A DNA stretch of 64,000 bases, taken from the NCBI GenBank assembly GCA_903863935.1, contig CAIPDV010000062.1, positions 1 to 64,000 of the forward strand, read 5' to 3'. The first letter of the stretch is position 1. Each line of letters starts with the position of its first letter. This DNA comes from an uncultured Bacteroidota bacterium. Its GTDB lineage: Bacteria; Bacteroidota; Bacteroidia; JABEUT01. The position numbers were made by a program, and so were the translations under genes. Under the pieces are notes generated by a model that saw nothing but the letters and a program-made list of their open reading frames with translations, made no database searches and was not told where the DNA came from. Shown here piece after piece: positions 35,026 through 43,421 of the stretch.

Positions 35026-35386
35026 GAAGACCGAGAATGTGATACAGGAAAAGAGTTATGCTTTTGCAATCCGTATTGTGAAATTATACCGTTATCTTAC
35101 CGGAGAAAAGAATGAATACGTCTTATCAAAACAAATTCTAAGAAGCGGAACATCAATTGGAGCAAATGTAGAAGAAGGGATTGGAGGACAATCTGAAAAG
35201 GATTTTTTTACTAAGTTAAATATTGCATATAAAGAGGCTCGTGAGACACATTATTGGTTACGGATACTTCGTGATACCAGTTACCTTTCTTCCAAAGAAT
35301 CGAAAGATATTATTGATGATTGTAACGAAATAATGAAAATAATAGGTTCTATTATTAAAACAATGAAAATGAAATTCAATTCCTAA
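35024..35386 (+). CDS. Four-helix bundle protein (S23/IVP type)
   Basis: A 120-aa all-helical protein of the four-helix-bundle family (TIGR02436), first known from open frames in intervening sequences of bacterial 23S rRNA. Signatures are YAFAIRIVKLYRYL, LSKQILRSGTSIGANVEEGI and FFTKLNIAYKEARETHYWLR. It lies exactly between perfect 31-bp inverted repeats: its ATG overlaps the inner end of the left arm and its stop TAA lies in the right arm. The insert separates nuoE from nuoF. Its biochemical function is unknown; the family is implicated in nucleic-acid interaction. Confidence 0.93.
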   Translation: MKTENVIQEKSYAFAIRIVKLYRYLTGEKNEYVLSKQILRSGTSIGANVEEGIGGQSEKDFFTKLNIAYKEARETHYWLRILRDTSYLSSKESKDIIDDCNEIMKIIGSIIKTMKMKFNS

Positions 35387-35409
35387 TTCCTAATTTTTAA
35401 TTCCTAATT
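35379..35409. repeat. 31-bp inverted repeat, right arm
   Basis: A perfect 31/31 reverse complement of 34995-35025. It ends on the base before the nuoF ATG. Confidence 0.9.
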
Positions 35410-36735
35410 ATGAAATTGCTACTAAATAATATAAACGTACCGGGAATTGAGACCTACGATGTGTATCGCGCCAATGGCGGATATGCAAGCGTTGAGAAAG
35501 CACTCAAAATGAAACCCGACGATATTGTGGAAGAAGTTAAGAAGTCGGGGCTGAGAGGCCGTGGTGGAGCTGGTTTCCCGACGGGAATGAAATGGAGCTT
35601 TATTGATAAGAAAACCACTAACCCGCATTACCTTGTCTGCAATGCAGATGAGAGCGAGCCGGGTACTTTCAAAGATCGTTACCTGATGCAGAAACTCCCG
35701 CATCTGTTGATTGAAGGGATGATTGTATCGAGCTTTGCGCTGGATGCGCATGTGTCCTATATTTATATCCGTGGCGAGTTGTTGTATGTGTATCATATCC
35801 TGGAAAAGGCTATAGCAGAGGCTTACAAGGCTGGCTGGCTTGGCAAAAATATTATGGGTACCGGCTACGACCTCGACCTGTATATGCAACCGGGCGGTGG
35901 TGCGTATATCTGTGGCGAAGAAACGGGACTGATTGAATCGCTGGAAGGCAAACGCGGAAACCCGCGCATGAAGCCGCCATTCCCTGCTATACAAGGCTTG
36001 TGGATGTGTCCTACTGTGGTGAACAACGTGGAAACCCTGGCAGCAGTGGTTCCTATCATGAATATGGGTGGGGAAGAATATGCAAAAATCGGAATCGGGA
36101 AAAGCACCGGTACCAAGCTTATCTCCGCCTGCGGACACCTGAACAAGCCCGGTGTGTATGAGATTGAGCTGGGTCTGCCTGTTGAAGAATTTATTTATTC
36201 AGAAGAATATTGCGGTGGTATTAAAAACGGAAAGAAGCTGAAAGCCGTGGTGGCAGGAGGCTCTTCGGTTCCAATACTTCCGGCCGATTTAATTATAACA
36301 ACTGCCAAAGGCGAAAAGCGTTTGATGAGCTACGAATCACTTGCTGATGGCGGCTTTGCGACTGGTACTATGTTGGGCTCCGGTGGCTTTATTGCCATGG
36401 ATGAGACTACCAGCATCGTGAAAAACCTGTATAACTTCACCCGCTTCTATCATCATGAATCATGCGGACAGTGCAGCCCTTGCAGGGAAGGCACCGGATG
36501 GATGGAAAAAGTGCTTCACAAAATTCTGGATGGTCATGGCAAAATGAGCGACATAGATTTACTTTGGGATGTACAAAGCAAAATAGAAGGACGTACCATT
36601 TGTCCGCTGGGTGATGCTGCTGCATGGCCTGTAGCTGCTGCAATTCGCCACTTCCGTAAAGAGTTTGAAGAATACATTCAGAACCCGCAAAGCATAAAGA
36701 ATGTTTCGTATTTAGACGAATTGGTAGAGGCGTAA
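35410..36735 (+). CDS. nuoF: NADH-quinone oxidoreductase subunit F
   Basis: A 441-aa subunit of complex I that binds NADH, FMN and the N3 [4Fe-4S] cluster. The Gly-rich NADH/FMN motif is [14 protein letters not shown] (about 50-63), the FMN site includes [10 protein letters not shown], and the cluster cysteines are in [15 protein letters not shown] with the fourth in [13 protein letters not shown]. Length is normal. It starts directly after the right inverted repeat and ends next to a convergent gene, so nuoG does not follow as usual; the rest of complex I must lie elsewhere. Confidence 0.97.
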   Translation: MKLLLNNINVPGIETYDVYRANGGYASVEKALKMKPDDIVEEVKKSGLRGRGGAGFPTGMKWSFIDKKTTNPHYLVCNADESEPGTFKDRYLMQKLPHLLIEGMIVSSFALDAHVSYIYIRGELLYVYHILEKAIAEAYKAGWLGKNIMGTGYDLDLYMQPGGGAYICGEETGLIESLEGKRGNPRMKPPFPAIQGLWMCPTVVNNVETLAAVVPIMNMGGEEYAKIGIGKSTGTKLISACGHLNKPGVYEIELGLPVEEFIYSEEYCGGIKNGKKLKAVVAGGSSVPILPADLIITTAKGEKRLMSYESLADGGFATGTMLGSGGFIAMDETTSIVKNLYNFTRFYHHESCGQCSPCREGTGWMEKVLHKILDGHGKMSDIDLLWDVQSKIEGRTICPLGDAAAWPVAAAIRHFRKEFEEYIQNPQSIKNVSYLDELVEA

Positions 36736-38097
36736 TTACTCTATTACAAACCTTCCGGAGCCAATAAGGGAGCCATTTTCAGAGGTTACCCGGTAGAGGT
36801 AAACGCCTTTGGGATGACCTGAAATATCAATTGAAAGTTGAGAATTAAAAGTCGAAAATTTGGTATATATCTTTTCTCCAAGTAGATTATATATCTCAAC
36901 TGACCACTGATTATTGGCCACTGACGGCTGAATTGTAAAGATTCCCTTATTCGGATTTGGATAAATTAGTACTGAAGATTGCGAATTTAATTGTGGTACA
37001 TTTGTAGGAATAGCCGGAATAAAGCGCACTCTCATATTCTCTTCATCGGAAATATAAACATTACCAACAGCATCCGTGCTTACATCCCATGGGCCGTATA
37101 ATTCCGCGGCAGTAGCGGGTCCTCCGTCCCCACTATATGCGTTAACACCATTACCCGCAAAAGTGGAAATAACTCCAAGTGGAGTAACAAGCCTGATTCT
37201 GTCGTTGCCTTGGTCATCAATAAATACATTTCCGGCAGGATCAACAGCAACTCCAAAAGGACCTGACAATTCCGCAGCAGTAGCGGGACCCCCGTCACCA
37301 TAAAAACCTACAACTCCATTTCCCGCTATGGTTGTAATTATGCCGGATGTGTTCACCATACGCACTCTGTAGTTAGCTCCATCAGCTATGTAGATATTAC
37401 CTACACCGTCCACCGTCATTCCATAAGGGTTCATTAATTCGGCGGCAGTAGCCTGGCCTCCGTCGCCTGAATAGCCTGCTGTTCCGTTGCCTGCAACGGT
37501 TGAAATGATTCCTGAAGTGTTTACCTTTCTAACACAATTATCAGCCTGGTCGCAGATGTAAACATTATTGGCATTATCGAGAGCTACACGATATCCGCTG
37601 CCAATTTCAGCAGCAGTAGCAGGTCCGCCGTCTCCTGTGTAACCGAATTGTCCGTTGCCAGCGAATGTTGAAATAATACCAGATGTATTCACCAGTCGTA
37701 TGCGTCTATTGACAAGATCTGCGATATAAAAATTGCCTACCGCATCACCCCAAACACCTTCCGGTGCGAACATTTCGGCGGCAGTAGCAGGGCCGCCATC
37801 GCCGCTATAACCTGCAACTTTGTTACCAGCTACGGTTGAGATTATTCCGGAAGGATTAACCATCCGAATCATTTCGTTTCCTTCATCGGCTATGTACATG
37901 TTGCCTAAGCCATCAAAGCCAACAGCGTTGGGATAATAAAGTTCCGCATCAGTTGCCTGGCCTCCATCGCCTGAGTATCCTCCGGTAGTAGGTGCACCAA
38001 AGCCATTGCCGGCAATGGTTGTAATTATCTGGGCACTTAACGAAGCTAAGAGTGAAGAACTAAAAGCTAAGAGAAAAGTGAGTAATATTTTTTTCAT
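36736..38097 (-). CDS. NHL-repeat T9SS secreted protein
   Basis: A 453-aa exported protein. A signal peptide (1-22) is followed by about six NHL-type propeller repeats of about 56 residues (30-365), each with GNG-x-x-GYSGDGGPAT-x-AEL and NVYI(A/S)D-x-x-N-x-R-(V/I)R. A C-terminal sorting domain (about 375-453) has VLIYPNPNKGIF, LLGEKIY and HPKGVYLYRV. It is a surface or secreted six-blade propeller of unknown ligand. It is convergent with nuoF, with no gap between the two stops. Near-identical repeats in the DNA can recombine. Confidence 0.92.
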   Translation of the reverse strand: MKKILLTFLLAFSSSLLASLSAQIITTIAGNGFGAPTTGGYSGDGGQATDAELYYPNAVGFDGLGNMYIADEGNEMIRMVNPSGIISTVAGNKVAGYSGDGGPATAAEMFAPEGVWGDAVGNFYIADLVNRRIRLVNTSGIISTFAGNGQFGYTGDGGPATAAEIGSGYRVALDNANNVYICDQADNCVRKVNTSGIISTVAGNGTAGYSGDGGQATAAELMNPYGMTVDGVGNIYIADGANYRVRMVNTSGIITTIAGNGVVGFYGDGGPATAAELSGPFGVAVDPAGNVFIDDQGNDRIRLVTPLGVISTFAGNGVNAYSGDGGPATAAELYGPWDVSTDAVGNVYISDEENMRVRFIPAIPTNVPQLNSQSSVLIYPNPNKGIFTIQPSVANNQWSVEIYNLLGEKIYTKFSTFNSQLSIDISGHPKGVYLYRVTSENGSLIGSGRFVIE

Positions 38098-38118
38098 AAC
38101 ATAATTTTTTTAAGTATT

Positions 38119-38126
38119 CAAATTTA
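38119..38126 (-). promoter_or_regulatory. -7 promoter (TAAATTTG)
   Basis: The minus strand reads TAAATTTG, 21 bp before the NHL-repeat gene. Confidence 0.5.
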
Positions 38127-38148
38127 AGAAATTTCTGAATTTGGAGTA

Positions 38149-39555
38149 TTACGCTTCTACGGCATCTGCATCAATACCTTGTGAACGCAGTACAGAGCGT
38201 ACTTTCCAGCCATAGAAAGCAAGATATGCGTAGCAAAAGAGTGGAATACAATAAGCAACATGGGCATTAAAATAATCCCCAATCTTACCTTGAAGGGGTG
38301 GTATCAATGCACCTCCTAAAATCATCATCACAAGCAGTGAGGAGCCTTGGGTAGTGAATTTGCCAAGGCCTGCAATTGCAAGCGTAAAGATGCATGGCCA
38401 CATTACAGAACAAAAAAGCCCGCAACTGATAAATGAAAACAGGGCAAGAGTGCCTGTGGTGCAGAGCCCTATCACAACCAAAACGATAGCAACACAACTG
38501 AATAAAATAAGTGTGAGGGCAGGTTTATCTCGGCTGATAAAGAAAATAATTATGGCTAAAACAATAAAGGGGATATAATAAATGTAATCTGAAATATCAC
38601 TGTGGCGCATATAATTTACCCCGCAAATAACCCCGAATGCTATGAACGGAACTACTATATTCATTACATTTTTCCACATTTTTGAAAGATTGAAAATAGT
38701 GATAGCCCCTCTCCATCTGCCAATCATCAGGCTTCCCCAGAAAAGTGCAACATATGGGGAAATTTTATCTGTGTCAATCCCTTTGATTGACGGCATTTTT
38801 AATAGTTGAGCTAAGTTACTTCCTATGCTGACTTCCACACCTACATAAAAGAAAATTGCAAGCATACCCAGTGTTAGCTGGGGATATTTTAAAGCACCCA
38901 AACTTTTTTCAGTGTGCTCATGGGTCGTGATGGGAGGTAATTTGGAAACACTTATTACCAAGGCACAAAGCAGCAACATGCAGCAAAGAATTGTGTAGGG
39001 AAGTTTCACCATACTTAGATCAATGTGGATTGTACCTGTGTTCATTTGTCCGAATAGGGCAAAGCTCAGTAATACCGGACCGATAGTGGTACCAAAGGAA
39101 TTTAATCCTCCTGCAAGGTTAAGCCTGTGTGAGCCTGTTGACGAATCTCCCAGGGCAATTACGTAAGGATTGGCAACAATCTGAAGCAGCGTAAAGCCGA
39201 GCCCGACAGTAAATAAGCAAGTAAGAAAAAGCGGATATGAACTTAAATTGGCTGCAGGAACAAAACCGAGGGCACCAATTGCAGAAAGTATTAAACCTAT
39301 TATTAGTCCTTTTTTGTAGCCGATTTTTGCAAGCGGGTCGCCGACAAAATAAGAAATGAGGAAGTAAACTAGCGACCCAATAAAATAAGAAAGGAAAAAA
39401 GCGTGCTGTACTAACTGTGCCCCGAATTGGCTAAGGTGAAAGACCTCTTTAAATAATGGTGTAAGGATATCATTTGATGCAGCCACAAAGCCCCAAAAGA
39501 AGAACACACTGATAAGCGCAATAAGAGAAGATACCCTGGATTTACTCATACTCAA
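38149..39555 (-). CDS. Sugar MFS permease, FucP/GluP type
   Basis: A 468-aa, 12-helix permease of the FHS (fucose/glucose-galactose:H+ symporter) family. Characteristic motifs are FFFWGFVAASNDILTPLFK near the N-terminus, the helix 2 QHAFFLSYFIGSL segment, LQIVANPYV in helix 4, and LNLAGGLNSFGTTIGP. It brings a monosaccharide such as fucose, glucose, galactose or N-acetylhexosamine into the cytoplasm. No kinase or isomerase gene is adjacent to fix the substrate. It is a single gene. Confidence 0.9.
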   Translation of the reverse strand: MSMSKSRVSSLIALISVFFFWGFVAASNDILTPLFKEVFHLSQFGAQLVQHAFFLSYFIGSLVYFLISYFVGDPLAKIGYKKGLIIGLILSAIGALGFVPAANLSSYPLFLTCLFTVGLGFTLLQIVANPYVIALGDSSTGSHRLNLAGGLNSFGTTIGPVLLSFALFGQMNTGTIHIDLSMVKLPYTILCCMLLLCALVISVSKLPPITTHEHTEKSLGALKYPQLTLGMLAIFFYVGVEVSIGSNLAQLLKMPSIKGIDTDKISPYVALFWGSLMIGRWRGAITIFNLSKMWKNVMNIVVPFIAFGVICGVNYMRHSDISDYIYYIPFIVLAIIIFFISRDKPALTLILFSCVAIVLVVIGLCTTGTLALFSFISCGLFCSVMWPCIFTLAIAGLGKFTTQGSSLLVMMILGGALIPPLQGKIGDYFNAHVAYCIPLFCYAYLAFYGWKVRSVLRSQGIDADAVEA

Positions 39556-39992
39556 AGTTTTTTTCGAAGCTAAAAGTAAGCATTATAATATGCGGAAAAG
39601 TCTTAAGAAGATTTTATTTTACACATCTTTTAACCAATCAACTGGAATGGAGTGGGAATAGAGACCCCTACCAATGCGGGTTTTAAGGCAATGCCGGACT
39701 TTTGTTTTACACTTTTTTACACTTTTTCTGGTATTTACAGTATGTAAATGGTATGATAATACATCAGAAAATCAATTAGATAAGTGGTCTTGTCCAGAGT
39801 TTTGTTTTACATTAGGTCAAACAAGCCTGTTCCATCTATTTTTCTAAAATCGTGGGTATAGCCTAACTTTTTTGAGGCTAAAATGGGCAAAACTATTTTT
39901 TTAAATCTACCGACTAAAAATTTATAACCTATAAATCAATGTGATGTAAAATATTTTAGTACTATGTATTGCATGGTATTAAAATATTAACA
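39556..39992. repeat. Second copy of the TTTTGTTTTACAC element
   Basis: TTTTGTTTTACACTTTTTTA plus CACTTTTT at 39711-39738 repeats 8142-8170 almost exactly, followed by GAAAATCAATTA and, near 39800, another TTTTGTTTTACA. The right-end inverse copies seen in the first element are not present. No gene is seen in the stretch. Confidence 0.5.
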
Positions 39993-40000
39993 TATCTTTG
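39993..40000 (+). promoter_or_regulatory. -7 promoter (TATCTTTG)
   Basis: TATCTTTG is an exact TAnnTTTG match, with TTG at 39969-39971. The leader to the ATG at 40076 is about 70 nt. Confidence 0.55.
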
Positions 40001-40075
40001 TACCGCCAATTAGTTAAAACAAGTTGTAACAAAATCGAACTCTCAAACATCATAATCAAAAAACAAACAAACGCC

Positions 40076-40465
40076 ATGAAAAAGTCAATTTTATTATCCG
40101 GAATTTTACTTGCAGGTTTAACCACAAATTTATTTGCAGGTTCACCTTCTCAAATCAGTTTAAAGGTAGAAGATAAATTAAACAACCCTAAAAAAGAAGT
40201 TATAGTTGAACTTCTGAATGCAAAAGATTCAAGTGTGGTTGCTTATGCAGTAAGTGGAAAAGAGAAAGTAATGGAATTTACCAATCTTCCGAAAGGAGAA
40301 TACCTGTTATATGTACCTAATATAGGGCCAAAAGGATACCTTTCTTCAGTTATTAAGGTTACAAACGGAATGACCGCCGTGGTTACCGAAAAGATTTATG
40401 TGAACACCAATACCAATAAAGAAGTAGCTGTGGTTGGTTTCGTAAGGACCTTCAGCAGCAAATAA
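40076..40465 (+). CDS. Exported hypothetical protein
   Basis: A 129-aa protein with a signal peptide (MKKSILLSGILLAGLTTNLF, cleaved near AG/SP) and a single beta-rich domain. The order of motifs (ISLKVEDKLNNPKKEVIVEL, KEKVMEFTNLPKGEYLLYV) resembles a carboxypeptidase-regulatory or CNA-B-like beta sandwich. I chose the ATG at 40076 because an upstream in-frame ATG at 39998 would overlap the promoter. It is probably a small periplasmic or surface protein. No partner is adjacent. Confidence 0.7.
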   Translation: MKKSILLSGILLAGLTTNLFAGSPSQISLKVEDKLNNPKKEVIVELLNAKDSSVVAYAVSGKEKVMEFTNLPKGEYLLYVPNIGPKGYLSSVIKVTNGMTAVVTEKIYVNTNTNKEVAVVGFVRTFSSK

Positions 40466-40468
40466 AAG

Positions 40469-40544
40469 CAGTTATAAGTTATGAGTTATAAGTTATTATC
40501 CAAGAGTAATTCGGACATAACTTATAACTCATAACTTATAACTG
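40469..40544. terminator. 28-bp perfect inverted repeat between convergent genes
   Basis: CAGTTATAAGTTATGAGTTA plus TAAGTTAT (40469-40496) is exactly mirrored at 40517-40544, with a 20-nt spacer. It is built from TTATAA/GTTAT units. It lies between the stops of two convergent genes and can act as a bidirectional terminator or an inserted palindromic repeat. Confidence 0.65.
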
Positions 40545-40549
40545 TTCAA

Positions 40550-41050
40550 TTAGTTTTCGTCTGCACTTGGACCATACATACCCGGTACAGGTACTCCGGC
40601 CAAACGCAGATAAACACTCATCTGACCCCGGTGGTGGTAATGGTGGTTTAAACCCATATTACGAATGGCAGCAGCACGTGGCAAAGTAAATACTACATGT
40701 TCGCCGTTGCGGAATGTCCAGGGTGTCATCATCGCTTCGTCTGATACACTTTCAAAGGCTTTCAAGGTTTCAGCGCAATTTTTATCAAACATTTCCAGCA
40801 ATTCCTGATTGTTCTTGGGAAGCTCTACTTTAGGCAGGGCTCCGGGTTTACTCATATCAAATTCCGGGGAATTTATAATCCGGGGAATCCATGAAATCAC
40901 ATTGGCAATGTGCATGGCTTCATTCGCCATAGCCCGCGATTTTTCGTGCGGTTTGTAACTCGCCTGTTCAAATGGCACACGCTCCAGCATTTTGCGGGTA
41001 TTAGCCATTTCATGTTTGAATTCCATTATCATTCCATCTTTAATTGCCAT
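40550..41050 (-). CDS. DinB-family protein
   Basis: A 166-aa four-helix-bundle DinB/YfiT-like protein, cytoplasmic. Conserved features are an early helix with a PHEKS motif, the metal-site histidine in EAMHIANVISW, and the C-terminal MGLNHHYHHRGQMSVYLRLAG, which supplies two more histidine ligands. Such proteins bind a divalent metal and are linked to thiol-dependent transferases or detoxification. The name does not imply the DinB polymerase. It is a single gene. Confidence 0.9.
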   Translation of the reverse strand: MAIKDGMIMEFKHEMANTRKMLERVPFEQASYKPHEKSRAMANEAMHIANVISWIPRIINSPEFDMSKPGALPKVELPKNNQELLEMFDKNCAETLKAFESVSDEAMMTPWTFRNGEHVVFTLPRAAAIRNMGLNHHYHHRGQMSVYLRLAGVPVPGMYGPSADEN

Positions 41051-41079
41051 AAATAAAAAAGGTATTAATTGTTATTGTT

Positions 41080-41087
41080 CAAAGATA
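41080..41087 (-). promoter_or_regulatory. -7 promoter (TATCTTTG)
   Basis: The minus strand reads TATCTTTG, 29 bp before the DinB-family gene. Confidence 0.5.
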
Positions 41088-41150
41088 ATTAAAAGGATGA
41101 ACGGGTGAGGGGAAGGAATGTTTTAAGATTTCTGAAAGAGCTAATTTTTG

Positions 41151-41158
41151 TATCTTCG
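41151..41158 (+). promoter_or_regulatory. -7 promoter (TATCTTCG)
   Basis: TATCTTCG approximates TAnnTTTG and lies 44 bp before the ATG at 41203. Confidence 0.4.
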
Positions 41159-41202
41159 TAAATGTAAAAAATAAGTACTAAACACTTAAAGAAACCAAAC
41201 AA

Positions 41203-41514
41203 ATGCAATACTCTCCATCATTAGCCAGAGAAATCCACGAACTGATTACAGAATTAAAATTAAACTCATCAGTAGATAAATTTATACAAGATGATATTAA
41301 TTGGGAAAGAGTTTCCAAACACAAACATTTATCGGAAGCTTTTATGGAACAATTTAAAGATAAATTGGATTGGAACTTAATTTCTGAACACCAGGTTTTA
41401 TCGGAAAAAGCTATGGAAGATTTTAAAGATTTACTGAATTGGAAAGTAATTAAGATGCATCAGAAATTTTCAGAGACTTTTGCTGAAGAACATAAGAGTT
41501 TACTGAACGGGTAA
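41203..41514 (+). CDS. Small helical-repeat protein
   Basis: A 103-aa protein made of three to four 22-residue helical repeats with the pattern (L/I)-(D/N)-W-x-x-(I/V)-S-x-H-x-x-L-S-E-x-F-M-x-x-F-K-D (for example LDWNLISEHQVLSEKAMEDF). It has no signal peptide or membrane segment. Similar Trp-repeat arrays occur in phage and plasmid proteins of unknown function. It is 22 bp upstream of the OmpA-family gene but not obviously linked to it in function. Confidence 0.7.
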   Translation: MQYSPSLAREIHELITELKLNSSVDKFIQDDINWERVSKHKHLSEAFMEQFKDKLDWNLISEHQVLSEKAMEDFKDLLNWKVIKMHQKFSETFAEEHKSLLNG

Positions 41515-41536
41515 ATATTTCTTTATTTTTACCTGA

Positions 41537-42775
41537 ATGGTAAAATCATTTTTTTCGGCTCTATTCATTTTATATGTGTCAGTTTTGTTTGCGCAGAATA
41601 CAAAAAATGATAGTGCGCATCCGTTAAAACCTATTGGGTGTGATTGTAAAAAAGCCGTAAAAATTACGGTGGGCTGGAATTCCAAATATGGCCCGACAAT
41701 GGATACAAAGGGCTTTGGTGATATAGAGGAAATTCCCGTAAAAGACAAGCATAGCAAATACTATTTTGAAGCAGAACATAATTCCGCATGGTATCTCTTA
41801 AAGATGAATGCGGATGGAGAATTGGTATTTGATATTGTTCCAGTAGATCCAAAGAATGATTATGATTTTCTTCTGTTCAAATATAGAGATTCGGGTTTTT
41901 GCCGGAATTTTCTGGAAAGAAAATTAATTCCTGTCCGCTCCAATATTTCAAGGGTGAGCGATGAAGATAGTGGTAAGACGGGTCTGTCTATTAAGGCTAA
42001 GGTTGAATATGAAACCAGAGGGAAAGGATTTTCGTATTCCAAATCGATACACGTAAAAAAAGACGAGCAGTATATGTTGGTTCTTGATAATGTAAATGAC
42101 AGTGGGAGGGGGCATACTATCTTATTTCATATTCTGAAAGAATTCAATATTTCGGGAAAAACATTAGATGATGACAGTATGCCTATTGCTGCCGATGTTA
42201 CTATTACAGCTAAGAACGGAACAGTGTTAGCCAAAACTGAAAGCGACAAAACAACAGGAGAATATAATCTAACCGTCCCTCTTCAAATGGTAACTCAATA
42301 CAATTTGATTTGTAATACTCAAAACAGTTTTTTTGATATAAATCCTTTTTTTACAGGGTTAAAACAGAAAGACACTATTCGATATAAGCCGGTTATCCTA
42401 CCGAAATTGATTGCTGGCAAAAAATATAAATTAAAAAACATACTTTTTGAACCGGGATTAGCTGTACCATTGGAAGAATCGTATGTAACTATGGGGGTTT
42501 TGTACACAATCTTAACAAATCATAAAAATATGACAATAATAATCGAAGGACATGTAAATTCACCAGGAGACTCTACAAGTAATGTTGCTTGGAATTTGTC
42601 AGTAGAAAGAGCTAAGACAGTATATAATTATCTAATTAGTAAAGGGATCAATAGGGAAAGATTAAAGACAATGGGTTTTGGAGGGAGACATCCTATTTAT
42701 TTTAATCCTAAGGATTGGAATGAGGAAGAACAAAATCGTCGCGTTGAGATTAGAATAATTTCGTTGGGAGAATAA
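41537..42775 (+). CDS. OmpA family protein
   Basis: A 412-aa outer-membrane-associated protein. A signal peptide (1-18, ending LFAQ) precedes a domain with a CDCKKAV motif (about 30-200) of unknown fold. A carboxypeptidase-regulatory-like domain follows (about 200-270), and an OmpA-like peptidoglycan-binding domain ends it (about 290-410: LKNILFEPG, IIEGHVNSPGDSTSN, LSVERAKTVYNYL, RRVEIRI). It may tether the outer membrane to the cell wall. It ends directly before the first thiL 3'-end copy. Confidence 0.88.
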   Translation: MVKSFFSALFILYVSVLFAQNTKNDSAHPLKPIGCDCKKAVKITVGWNSKYGPTMDTKGFGDIEEIPVKDKHSKYYFEAEHNSAWYLLKMNADGELVFDIVPVDPKNDYDFLLFKYRDSGFCRNFLERKLIPVRSNISRVSDEDSGKTGLSIKAKVEYETRGKGFSYSKSIHVKKDEQYMLVLDNVNDSGRGHTILFHILKEFNISGKTLDDDSMPIAADVTITAKNGTVLAKTESDKTTGEYNLTVPLQMVTQYNLICNTQNSFFDINPFFTGLKQKDTIRYKPVILPKLIAGKKYKLKNILFEPGLAVPLEESYVTMGVLYTILTNHKNMTIIIEGHVNSPGDSTSNVAWNLSVERAKTVYNYLISKGINRERLKTMGFGGRHPIYFNPKDWNEEEQNRRVEIRIISLGE

Positions 42776-42843
42776 TTTATTTCTCCCCAGCAAACACACC
42801 CCAGCCTTTAGCACTCAATGGGTGGAAGGTTCCGGTTTTATCT
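42773..42843 (-). repeat. thiL 3'-end copy 1 (remnant)
   Basis: On the minus strand this reads DKTGTFHPLSAKGWGVFAGEK then a stop, the last 21 codons of thiL with three changed residues. The matching copies are at 43340-43415 and 44164-44236. It bounds the RelE cassette on the left. Confidence 0.9.
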
Positions 42844-43092
42844 GTACACATCTTTCCGATGTGCAATTTTTATAATGCTGACAATTTTTACAACATCTGC
42901 AACAGTATAAATTACTCTGTAATCTCCAATACGTATTCTATATTCATTGGTGCTGCCTTGTAGTTTTTTGCAACCTGACGGGCGTGGCTCTTTCGTTAAT
43001 CCGTCAATTTTAGCCTCAATGGCAAGAATAATTTTATTAGGTAATGAGAGGAGTTCCTTTTTAGCTCGTGATGAAAATAAAATGGAATACAT
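42838..43092 (-). CDS. RelE/ParE-family toxin
   Basis: An 84-aa toxin of the RelE/ParE superfamily. Features are the start MYSILFSSRAKKELLSLPN, the PRPSGCKKLQGSTNEYRIRIG segment with its conserved arginines, YRVIYTV, and a C-terminal IAHRKDVYR, as in ribosome-dependent mRNA interferases of the RelE group. It lies 9 bp after the small upstream gene that is probably its antitoxin. Its 3' end overlaps the first thiL-end copy by a few bases, so the cassette's terminal codons come from the target sequence. Confidence 0.9.
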   Translation of the reverse strand: MYSILFSSRAKKELLSLPNKIILAIEAKIDGLTKEPRPSGCKKLQGSTNEYRIRIGDYRVIYTVADVVKIVSIIKIAHRKDVYR

Positions 43093-43101
43093 AGCTCCCT
43101 A

Positions 43102-43299
43102 TTATTTCTTCGTCTTTTTCTTTATTTCCTTTTTAACCGTTTCCCAAGGAATCATTTCATCCCCTTTTCTTTCCTTTACGGCAAGGCGGTCTTCCATGTC
43201 TTCTAAATACTCCAATAATGCCTGATATTGTTTCATAGGCAATAGAGCCATGGCTTCCTGATGTTTAGTTTTGCGAAGTAGTTTTACGGTAAGTGTCAT
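43102..43299 (-). CDS. Antitoxin, PHD/RelB-like
   Basis: A 65-aa protein encoded just upstream of the RelE-type toxin. It is helical and charged, with AMALLPMKQYQALLEYLEDM as the likely dimerisation/DNA-binding core and a Lys-rich end (VKKEIKKKTKK). The ALLPMKQYQALLEYLED pattern resembles PHD-type antitoxins. It is expected to neutralise the toxin and repress the operon. A close spacing of 9 bp between the two genes supports co-transcription. Confidence 0.85.
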   Translation of the reverse strand: MTLTVKLLRKTKHQEAMALLPMKQYQALLEYLEDMEDRLAVKERKGDEMIPWETVKKEIKKKTKK

Positions 43300-43339
43300 A
43301 TAAGCGATAGATACACAAAGATAGGTAATTTTAAAAATC

Positions 43340-43415
43340 TAATTTATTTCTCCCCCGCAAATGCATCCCAGCCTTTAGCACCAAGTGGGTGCAAGGTTCC
43401 GGTTTTATCGCGGAA
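43340..43415 (-). repeat. thiL 3'-end copy 2 (remnant)
   Basis: On the minus strand it encodes FRDKTGTLHPLGAKGWDAFA then GEK and a stop, differing from intact thiL by a single residue (Ser to Gly) plus silent changes. It separates the two cassettes. Confidence 0.9.
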
Positions 43416-43421
43416 AATAAG

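Noticed and set aside
35422-36138. 238-aa minus-strand frame
   Set aside because: It lies fully inside nuoF, whose family motifs are continuous on the plus strand.
37080-37990. CRISPR-like or tandem DNA repeat in the NHL gene
   Set aside because: The about 168-bp periodicity follows the protein propeller repeats in frame and is explained by coding.
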